Below are positions 34,946 to 40,715 of a stretch of 43,730 nt of DNA, piece by piece. The stretch lies in the NCBI GenBank assembly GCA_949035555.1, contig CAROLD010000017.1:1-43730 (forward strand), given 5' to 3'. The notes under the pieces are model-generated. The model searched no databases. It was not told the DNA's origin and saw only the letters and a program-made list of their open reading frames with translations. The translations under genes were made by a program, and so were the position numbers. How positions within the stretch are numbered: the first letter of the stretch is position 1; each line of letters opens with the position of its first letter. Origin of the DNA: an uncultured bacterium. GTDB taxonomy: Bacteria > Cyanobacteriota > Vampirovibrionia > Gastranaerophilales > Gastranaerophilaceae.

Positions 34946-35086
34946 TTGGCTACAAATGAAGATAAATATAAATTTTCACTAAGTAATTATGAATCAATTA
35001 ATGAAGGAGATTATTTAATTTGTAAAATTTTAGAATATAATCCAGAACATAATAGTTTTTTTATGGAATATATGACAAAAGTTTAG
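34946..35086 (+). CDS. Possible very small protein or gene remnant (46 residues)
   Basis: A TTG-initiated frame with AGGGGA close upstream encodes (M)ATNEDKYKFSLSNYESINE, then GDYLICKILEYNPEHNSFF. The second part has the look of a small beta-barrel (S1-like) strand pattern. It is open upstream as far as 34922 without an ATG, so it may be the tail of a lost gene. Evidence is weak. Confidence 0.25.
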   Translation: MATNEDKYKFSLSNYESINEGDYLICKILEYNPEHNSFFMEYMTKV

Positions 35087-35142
35087 TTTTGGACCAAGTA
35101 AAGTCGAACTAGGAAATTTGAGAAAAATTTTGTATTAAAAAC

Positions 35143-35169
35143 AGAGAATTACATTTAATTTAATTCTCT
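35143..35169. repeat. 9-bp inverted repeat (AGAGAATTA)
   Basis: AGAGAATTA (35143-35151) and TAATTCTCT (35161-35169) flank nine bases. The AGAGAATT arm is the same as in the dispersed repeats at 38590-38680 and 40548-40640. The remainder of 34839-35193 is AT-rich and, apart from the small frame at 34946, I see nothing else in it. Confidence 0.45.
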
Positions 35170-35193
35170 ATAAACTTACGAATAATTTTGATT

Positions 35194-35767
35194 ATGAATT
35201 ATACTAATAGACTTGCCTTAATAACATTATTAAACCCTACATTAAATATGAAAAAATTAGTAGAAGAAAAGAAATTGAAAAAAAGAATTATTAAATATAA
35301 TCAATTAAAAATAACAGAACCAACAATACGTAACATACAGATAATCTTCAACTAATTGATATCAACTTAATCGTACTTAAATCAAAAAGTTTACGAAAAC
35401 ATTCGAAAAAACAACTTCAAAAAATAAAAAAAGCAATTCAAAAAGTCGGTTATACAAATCCGATACTGATTAATAATAAACAAAATATAATTGCAGGAGA
35501 ATTACGACTTCTGGCAATGAAAGAACTTGGATACACTCAAATTCCCGCAATAATACTTGATAATCTTACTCAAGAAGAAGCAGATGCCATCCGAATTCTT
35601 GACAACAGAATCGCTGAAGACAGTGAATGGAACTACGAAAACTTAAAAGAAAAAATCGAAAAGTTACTTTTCGATTGACGGTTCGCTTCATTACCTGTAT
35701 ATGGACTGGGCAGGGTTAAATACTTTACTTAATCAGGGTAAAAAGCATTACACTGAACTCAAAAATA
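35194..35767 (+). pseudogene. Decayed ParB-like nuclease / DNA methyltransferase fusion (phage or ICE type)
   Basis: A 53-residue frame starts at ATG 35194 and stops at 35355. Overlapping it in another frame (35334-35678) is a ParB/Srx-type domain: LRKHSKKQLQKIKKAIQKVG, NPILINNKQNIIAGELRLLA, QIPAIILDNLT, ILDNRIAEDSEWNYENL. This has no start codon of its own. Directly after its stop, a third stretch reads DGSLHYLYMDWAGLNTLLNQ then GKKHYTELKNIAI, which is the DGS(L/I)HY-x-x-MDW region of the adenine methyltransferase usually fused behind such ParB domains. The catalytic DPPY part between them is missing. So the gene has at least one frameshift and one large in-gene deletion and should be inactive. 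Confidence 0.75.
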
Positions 35768-36073
35768 TTGCCATTTGAACTAAATAAAGAAATGACCTTA
35801 ACAAATAAAGACGGTGTAAAAGAGAAAATCTCTTACTATAACTTACTTGCAAGGAGTTTAGTTCAAGACGCAATAAAAAATGACGGTCCATCAAGAAAAA
35901 TTATCATACAGTCTAAGAATATATTTAAATGTAATATTCCAGAGGCAATTAAATTCATTGATGAGCGAAATAATCCCGTTGAAGTGGATGAAATATCTGA
36001 TGAACGTAGGCAAGAAATTAAAGAATTACTCTGTCATATGCTTGATAAAAAATTAAAAGAAGAAGAGTCTTAA
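35768..36073 (+). CDS. DUF5681-like phage packaging-associated protein, 5'-truncated
   Basis: 101 residues from a TTG at 35768 with no ribosome binding site. FELNKEMTLTNKDGVKEKIS followed by YYNLLARSLVQDAIKNDG resembles the C-terminal half of DUF5681 proteins, small phage/ICE proteins that normally begin with a Gly/Pro/Lys-rich GNPKGRP segment and sit between a ParB-methyltransferase and the terminase. That N-terminal part is absent. The frame runs straight out of the methyltransferase remnant, so this is probably the surviving 3' end after a deletion. No terminase follows. Confidence 0.5.
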   Translation: MPFELNKEMTLTNKDGVKEKISYYNLLARSLVQDAIKNDGPSRKIIIQSKNIFKCNIPEAIKFIDERNNPVEVDEISDERRQEIKELLCHMLDKKLKEEES

Positions 36074-36091
36074 AGTTCCTGCATAACATTC

Positions 36092-36124
36092 AAAACCCCG
36101 ATTCTATTTAAGAATCGTGGTTTT
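36092..36124 (+). terminator. Terminator-like hairpin after the packaging remnant
   Basis: AAAACC + CGATTCT pairs with AGAATCG + GGTTTT (13 pairs with a single mismatch) around ATTTA, and T residues end the right arm. It is about 20 bases after the stop of the DUF5681-like frame. Confidence 0.6.
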
Positions 36125-36142
36125 ACTGATCTTTCATAAATA

Positions 36143-36151
36143 TGTTATAAT
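36143..36151 (+). promoter_or_regulatory. Extended -10 promoter of the metallophosphoesterase gene
   Basis: TGTTATAAT at 36143-36151 gives an expected start near 36158, seven bases before the ATG at 36165. The same ATGTTATAAT ten-mer precedes the kdsC-like gene and the 116-residue membrane protein gene. Confidence 0.45.
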
Positions 36152-36164
36152 AACGTAAAATCAA

Positions 36165-37034
36165 ATGATAACGACACAAAAATTCAGATATTCGGAAATT
36201 CCGAACACCTGCCTATATGATCAAATAGAAAGTCATAAAATGAAAAATTTAAAATTTATAATACTTATTATTTTATTTATCTTGCTAGGTTGTTATAGTG
36301 TTTTTATTGAACCCAACAAACTTGAGGTTAATCATTATAAAATTCAAGATGCTCAACTCAAAGGTTTGAAAATAGTTTTTGCAAGTGATTTTCATATAAA
36401 ACCTTATCAACAAAAAAGACTTGATAAAGTAGTTGAATTAATTAATGCTGAAAATCCTGATTTAGTTTTATCTGTTGGAGATTTTGTTCCAGGGCATAAC
36501 AAAAAAATGACAATGCCGATTGAAGATATTGCAAAAGGATTAGGTAAAGTTAAATCAAAATACGGTTTTTATACAACGCTCGGAAATCACGACATTTGGC
36601 AAGACTCTGAAAAAATAACAAAAGCTTTAAAAAATAACGGTATAAAAGTTCTTGCAAATGAAAATGTTTCAATTCAGTTAAATGACCAGAAAATTTATAT
36701 TGCAGGCTTAGAAGATTTTATGACAGGTAAACCTGATGTTTATAAAGCATTGGATGGAACAAAATCTCCAACAATTTTACTTACACATTCTCCGGATATG
36801 TTTGTGAAAGTTCCTGAAGGTATAAATCTGACATTAGCCGGGCATACTCATGGCGGACAGATAAGAATACCATTTATTGGTCCAATTTTTACTGCCTCAA
36901 AATTTGGTGATAAGTATTCAAAAGGTTTAATTGAAGAAAACGAGAGAAAGCTAATTACGACAACTGGTATTGGTACAAGTATATTACCTATACGTTTTAA
37001 TTGTTTACCTGAAATTGTTGTTATTGAATTTTAA
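36165..37034 (+). CDS. Membrane-anchored calcineurin-like metallophosphoesterase (YaeI-like)
   Basis: Up to 289 residues. Metal-binding motifs are in order: D-x-H in FASDFHIKP, GD in LSVGDFVPGH, GNHD in TTLGNHDIW, H in LLTHSPDM, and GHTHGGQ in LAGHTHGGQIRIP. A single N-terminal membrane helix (LKFIILIILFILLGCYSVFI, about 29-48) keeps the catalytic domain outside the cytosol, as in YaeI. Two starts are possible: ATG 36165, just behind the promoter, and ATG 36240 (264 residues), which gives the usual family length but has no clear ribosome binding site either. Known relatives hydrolyse phosphodiesters, including lipid-A precursors; the substrate here is not deducible. Confidence 0.85.
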   Translation: MITTQKFRYSEIPNTCLYDQIESHKMKNLKFIILIILFILLGCYSVFIEPNKLEVNHYKIQDAQLKGLKIVFASDFHIKPYQQKRLDKVVELINAENPDLVLSVGDFVPGHNKKMTMPIEDIAKGLGKVKSKYGFYTTLGNHDIWQDSEKITKALKNNGIKVLANENVSIQLNDQKIYIAGLEDFMTGKPDVYKALDGTKSPTILLTHSPDMFVKVPEGINLTLAGHTHGGQIRIPFIGPIFTASKFGDKYSKGLIEENERKLITTTGIGTSILPIRFNCLPEIVVIEF

Positions 37035-37045
37035 CCTGTTCAAAC

Positions 37046-37176
37046 TTGAAAATTCCCTGCTTTTGTAAGAACAGGGAATTTGAGCTAAAAGTCTTTCACA
37101 GAGAGCGTTTCTAATCCAAACAACTTGCAAAACTTACCGGTTTTCCCTGTTTTTGGATTTAGCAGGGAATTTTCAA
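37046..37176. repeat. 14-bp inverted repeat with an internal third copy
   Basis: TTGAAAATTCCCTG (37046-37059) is repeated inverted at 37163-37176, and a shorter inverted copy (CAGGGAATTT, 37072-37081) forms a 10-bp hairpin with the first. The enclosed 103 bases hold no convincing gene. It may be the terminator of the metallophosphoesterase gene plus a duplicated arm. Confidence 0.5.
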
Positions 37177-37201
37177 AAACAGGCATATTTAAACATTCTT
37201 T

Positions 37202-38131
37202 TTGAAAAAAAGGACTCTTTTTATTTGCCGAAAGAGAATTTTGGTGCAACATAATTATATAAATGATGCACAAGAAGAAAAAGAGGATCTTGAAGATAAA
37301 GTTCTAAAAACAGGAATAACTTATGACAAATATGTTTGGCATTCTGAAAATAGCGAACATACTTGTGATAAATGTAAAGAATTAGATGGACAGGTTTTTG
37401 ATTTTTATGATGAAGTCCCAGAACGACCTCATCCCAATTGTAAATGTACTGTGGAAATTGTAGAAAACAATGAAGAAAATTCTTCTCAAGAATCAAATAT
37501 GAATGAAGAGTCGTGTGATTGTTGGGATAAAATAGAAATATTAGTTGAAAACGCAAATATTTTACACGATGAAATTAAACAAATTTCTTCTGAACTAGAT
37601 AATATTGAAGAAGAAGATTTGAAATTATTAAATGAAATAAAAAAGTTAAAACAACAAGTTGAAATAGCTCAGCTAGAATTAGCAAATGTTGAACCTTGCA
37701 GTGAGAATTGCGTGGCTTATTTGACAGGTATGGCAATAAATATTACAGATGACAAGAATGTAGAAGATACTATGGAGAAAATATTTAATTTGACAAAAGA
37801 ATCTCGACAAGTATATCAAATATTTTTAGAACATAAGCATGAGATGGAAGAGGCAAAAGATGGTATGGATAAATACTATCACGCAAAAGCTAATTGCACT
37901 TCTGCTGAATTAGGTTTTATTCAAACGTTGTGGACAATAGTACTTAGTATTGGTAAAGAACTTTACGATTATTATAAAAAAGTATTTAAGTTACATATGA
38001 ATTTCAAAGAAGTATTTAATGATTGCAGACAAGATTTACAAGCTGATTGGTATGGAATACGAAAGGCAAAAGAACATGGATATTGCTCTGATAAAGTAAA
38101 AGATGTGTATAAAGATGTATTTCATCAATAA
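37202..38131 (+). CDS. Candidate effector: phage gp7/Mu-F-like motif, coiled coil and serum-amyloid-A-like C-terminus
   Basis: Up to 309 residues. Start codons are only TTG (37202, 37241) or GTG (37244); no good ribosome binding site, so the N-terminus may be lost. Residues 45-82 (VWHSENSEHTCDKCKELDG ... PHPNCKC) match the C-terminal signature of phage head-morphogenesis proteins of the SPP1 gp7/Mu F type (W-x-S ... LDG ... HPNCRC). A coiled coil covers 110-165. Residues 222-292 (MDKYYHAKANCTSAELG, GKELYDYY, CRQDLQADWYGIRKAKEHG) align by eye with serum amyloid A (DKYFHARGNYDAA, ISDARE, EDSLADQAANEWGR). Cysteines at 55, 58, 80 and 82 could bind metal. It is preceded by repeat R1 and followed convergently by a small membrane protein. 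Domain assignments are by memory. Confidence 0.6.
   Translation: MKKRTLFICRKRILVQHNYINDAQEEKEDLEDKVLKTGITYDKYVWHSENSEHTCDKCKELDGQVFDFYDEVPERPHPNCKCTVEIVENNEENSSQESNMNEESCDCWDKIEILVENANILHDEIKQISSELDNIEEEDLKLLNEIKKLKQQVEIAQLELANVEPCSENCVAYLTGMAINITDDKNVEDTMEKIFNLTKESRQVYQIFLEHKHEMEEAKDGMDKYYHAKANCTSAELGFIQTLWTIVLSIGKELYDYYKKVFKLHMNFKEVFNDCRQDLQADWYGIRKAKEHGYCSDKVKDVYKDVFHQ
37205..37249 (+). repeat. Dispersed repeat copy R1
   Basis: A 45-base copy of the element also found at 38590 and 40548. It contains GACTCTTTTTATTTGCC then GAAAGAGAATTTTGGTGCAA, and identity with R2 ends exactly at the CAA. From there the sequence is shared instead with the 33113 remnant (CATAATTATATAAATGATGC). R1 therefore marks a recombination junction at the start of the SAA-like gene. 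Confidence 0.7.
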
Positions 38132-38136
38132 TAAAA

Positions 38137-38487
38137 TTAAAGAGTCCTAACCATTAGAAATACTGCTAAATAAATATATCCAAAAAATAAGACTGTAATA
38201 AAGTTAAAAATGATGATTAACCAATCTTTTTTACATTTGTTTTTTGAAAATATTTTAATTATAAATGTTATAATTTGCGTAAATAGTAATATTGGTATTA
38301 CAAGAGTATAATTTATAATAAATAAAACAAATAATATTCCAATAATGATGTCTGAAATATTTGGTATTTCAAAATTAAATTTAAAACTAAGGACAATTAT
38401 GAGACTCATCAATACTATAGGTAATACTGAAGCTAAAATTAATGTTATTAAAGAAATCAAAAAACATTTGTCGATTTTGTTTAACAT
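38137..38487 (-). CDS. Small membrane protein, possible immunity protein
   Basis: 116 residues, very hydrophobic, with three or four membrane helices (about 8-33, 45-78 possibly as two, 90-113) and a short lysine-rich loop (KIFSKNKCKKDW). It converges on the SAA-like gene with a five-base gap. There is no ribosome binding site; an extended -10, TGTTATAAT, ends six bases before the ATG, so the mRNA is probably leaderless. Small multi-pass proteins next to effectors are often immunity proteins, but here this is inference from position only. Confidence 0.6.
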   Translation of the reverse strand: MLNKIDKCFLISLITLILASVLPIVLMSLIIVLSFKFNFEIPNISDIIIGILFVLFIINYTLVIPILLFTQIITFIIKIFSKNKCKKDWLIIIFNFITVLFFGYIYLAVFLMVRTL

Positions 38488-38493
38488 ATGAAA

Positions 38494-38502
38494 ATTATAA
38501 CA
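38494..38502 (-). promoter_or_regulatory. Extended -10 promoter of the 116-residue membrane protein gene (leaderless)
   Basis: On the minus strand TGTTATAAT (38502-38494) is followed by six bases and the ATG at 38487. The expected start site is the A of the ATG. Confidence 0.5.
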
Positions 38503-38589
38503 TCAAATAAATTTTATAAAATCTATTCGCTCGAGATATTAAAAATCAAACAAATGTCCAATACGGTTCAAATGTATGCTATGACAGGA

Positions 38590-38680
38590 TTACAAAAAGG
38601 ACTACTTTTATTTGCCGAAAGAGAATTTTGGTGCAAGTGGGGTTAAATTCTCTGAAAATCAACTCAAACAAATTCTCTTA
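38590..38680 (+). repeat. Dispersed repeat copy R2 with AGAGAATTT hairpin
   Basis: About 90 bases matching R3 at 40548-40640 and, over its first 45 bases, R1 at 37205. It includes the inverted pair AGAGAATTT ... AAATTCTCT (9 bp, 16-base loop) and a second AAATTCTCTT further on. One frame reads KKDYFYLPKENFGASGVKFS then ENQLKQIL and continues to about 38750 without a start, so the repeat may derive from coding sequence. Confidence 0.65.
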
Positions 38681-38721
38681 AAACATCTAAAGCCAGCGCT
38701 GTGCAGGAAAATTGGCATTAA

Positions 38722-38747
38722 AAAAGAGGCTATTTATAGCCTCTTTT
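38722..38747 (+). terminator. Intrinsic terminator
   Basis: AAAAGAGGCTA pairs with TAGCCTCTTTT (11 bp) around TTTA. It is downstream of repeat R2 and has no intact gene before it on the plus strand, so it is probably a leftover of a lost gene. 38748-39069 holds no gene; it has a 13-base match (TATAGTATTGCTC, near 38806) to the 33098 region and the promoter region of the next gene. Confidence 0.75.
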
Positions 38748-39069
38748 GATTAAATCTGGAGATAATCAGAAGCAAAACAATGTCCAAGATTTCCCCATTA
38801 TGTATATAGTATTGCTCCAGATTACTATTATATCAAGCATTTCCAGTGTATAGTTATCAATCGAACACAATATTTGTTAAGTAAAATTTTACAATATTTT
38901 TGTAAATTTTATTATTTTTTATTGATTGAATTCAACTTAAACCATGATGAAGCTTGGGTTTCCACTGTCAATTAGGCACTTGCCTCCGTAAAAATACGAA
39001 CTTGTGAGCAATTTTAATAATTTTTATAATATGAATGTTTTTTAGATTTACACTACAGGAGAAATATAA

Positions 39070-40035
39070 ATGGCAAGATTAAGAGATTTTTTTAACAAAA
39101 TTGCAAACAACAACAGAATTTACACGGCAGAAGATATTGGCGATATGTCTAGTAATGATTTTACAAAAAATGAAAAAGCTATAGATTATCAAATGGAAAA
39201 TCTTGGAATTCCGCGAAAAAATGATTTAAATGGGAATTCGGACGTTGTATATGTCCATTCTTATACCAGATCTGACGGAACAGAAGTAAAATCTCACTAT
39301 CGTTCTAAAAATGGTGGAATGATGACCGGTGTGGCGACGAATTTAGAACAATCTACAATGCTTGAAGGTGGTATAACATATAATGATTACCCAATAGGTG
39401 AAAATGCTTCAATTGGAGATTATTCTCAACATCAAATTGATAGCTCAAATGGCTTTTTAAATGAAAATTTTCTTAATGTTTTGATTAATGCAGGAGGATA
39501 TCCATTAAATCAAAAAGATGCAGTTGCGTTATGGAATATGGCTTCTGATTCTATTGGGATTTATAACAATGATTATATAAATAAAAACGGGGCTTTATAT
39601 AATGATGTGGATTCTCTAAATGTCGAATATAACCCATATAAAACAAAAATCAAAGAAAAAGTAAAATCACAATTTGGAGATGTAAATGTTCCTGGAGTTG
39701 TTTTACATGAAAATAGTAATGTATCTAATGCAATAGCAAATTCACCGGAAATGGATAATTTTATAAGAAATAATTATTCAGATTTAAAATCAGGAAAAGA
39801 AATTTCTGGTTCTATGAGATTTGGTGGATTTACAAATTTACATAATGCTTTTGGTAGTGTTGACGTGTTATCTGCAAAAGTTCAAGGTGATTATGTTAAT
39901 GTTACAGTGCTTGATACCTATGATTTTAATAAAAATGATCCAAATCCGCTTGTCAAAATGGGACGTAGAGCTCAAGAAACAGGAAAGTTAAATCCATACT
40001 TTACAATAGTAAAATGTAGGTATAAACTTAAGTAA
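39070..40035 (+). CDS. Candidate secreted toxin with colicin-M-like DxYDFN motif
   Basis: 321 residues; AGGAG eight bases before the ATG. No signal peptide. Residues 61-82 carry YTRSDGTEVKSHYRS, a linker motif I recall from phage-head-associated and polymorphic-toxin proteins. The C-terminal 115 residues (from GVVLHENSNVSNAIANSPEM) end in NVTVLDTYDFN (D282, Y284, D285), SVDVLSAKVQGDY upstream and GRRAQETGKLNPYF downstream. The D-x-Y-D-F-N string and its beta context look like the lipid II-cleaving domain of colicin M (DDKYDFN), but the colicin M catalytic His-Arg after it is not at the same place. The next gene, 17 bases on, is a small membrane protein. Toxin function is an inference. Confidence 0.55.
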   Translation: MARLRDFFNKIANNNRIYTAEDIGDMSSNDFTKNEKAIDYQMENLGIPRKNDLNGNSDVVYVHSYTRSDGTEVKSHYRSKNGGMMTGVATNLEQSTMLEGGITYNDYPIGENASIGDYSQHQIDSSNGFLNENFLNVLINAGGYPLNQKDAVALWNMASDSIGIYNNDYINKNGALYNDVDSLNVEYNPYKTKIKEKVKSQFGDVNVPGVVLHENSNVSNAIANSPEMDNFIRNNYSDLKSGKEISGSMRFGGFTNLHNAFGSVDVLSAKVQGDYVNVTVLDTYDFNKNDPNPLVKMGRRAQETGKLNPYFTIVKCRYKLK

Positions 40036-40052
40036 ACTGGAGACTTTTGTTT

Positions 40053-40514
40053 ATGAAAAAATACGATTTAAATTCATGTTTACATATTTTTAATATATTA
40101 CTTTGTTTATGTACATATATAACATTTCTTGTCTGTTTTATAATTTTTAGTATCGCAGAAAATGATGTTATTCCTATTTGTTTTATTTTACTATGTATAT
40201 TTGCAAAAATTTTTCTTTTATTCATATTATTCAGTACTTTTGAAAAATTTTATCCATATTCAACAGTGACCAATATCGCGAAAGAATTAAAAGCTCACAA
40301 ACACAGCAGAAAATCAGCATTATTATTAGCTTTAACTTATGATGCGGTTATAATGTTATGTTGCGTATTATTTTTTTCAATAAAAGAATATCATTTTGAA
40401 TGGGCTTATATCCCAGTATATGAAATACTTACATTAGGTGGAATATGTATGTTCTATATTTCACTATTGAGTATATGGAAAATACAATATAAGCTAAAGA
40501 AAAGAGAATTTTAA
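40053..40514 (+). CDS. Small multi-pass membrane protein, possible cognate immunity protein
   Basis: 153 residues from the ATG at 40053 (GGAG ten bases upstream; an in-frame TTG at 40047 is the alternative). Four membrane helices at about 10-34, 41-62, 90-112 and 122-144, with a basic cytosolic loop (AKELKAHKHSRKS) between helices 2 and 3. It is 17 bases after the colicin-M-like gene on the same strand, so the two are cotranscribed. The arrangement fits a toxin-immunity pair, as immunity to envelope-acting toxins is usually membrane-bound. No family is recognised. Confidence 0.65.
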   Translation: MKKYDLNSCLHIFNILLCLCTYITFLVCFIIFSIAENDVIPICFILLCIFAKIFLLFILFSTFEKFYPYSTVTNIAKELKAHKHSRKSALLLALTYDAVIMLCCVLFFSIKEYHFEWAYIPVYEILTLGGICMFYISLLSIWKIQYKLKKREF

Positions 40515-40547
40515 ACACTATTCAATTTAGTGTTTATAGATATATAA

Positions 40548-40640
40548 AAAAGACTCTTTTTATTTGCATAAAGAGAATTTTGACGTGAATGGGGTAAATT
40601 TCTCTTAAAATCCGCTTGAGTAAATTCTCTTTATTTGGCG
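40548..40640 (+). repeat. Dispersed repeat copy R3 with AGAGAATTT hairpin
   Basis: Related to R2 along its whole length with scattered substitutions: GACTCTTTTTATTTGC, AAAGAGAATTTTG, GTGAATGGGGTAAATT, then AAATTCTCTTTATTTGGCGG. The arms AAAGAGAATTT and AAATTCTCTTT form a long-range hairpin. It lies just after the putative immunity gene. No gene is seen between 40515 and 40715. Confidence 0.65.
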
Positions 40641-40715
40641 GAAGCCTGCGTGGTGCGTGGAAGTTAGCTGTAATTTAGCATAACGAACAAGATATAATTA
40701 ACTATGAGATGGAGA

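Noticed and set aside
37085..37186. Minus-strand 33-residue frame (MPVFENSLLNPKTG...)
   Set aside because: No convincing ribosome binding site and it is largely composed of the repeated CAGGGAATTT arms; kept only as a finding.
37205..40640. Repeats R1-R3 as a CRISPR array
   Set aside because: Only three diverged copies more than 1 kb apart with no regular spacers and no cas genes.
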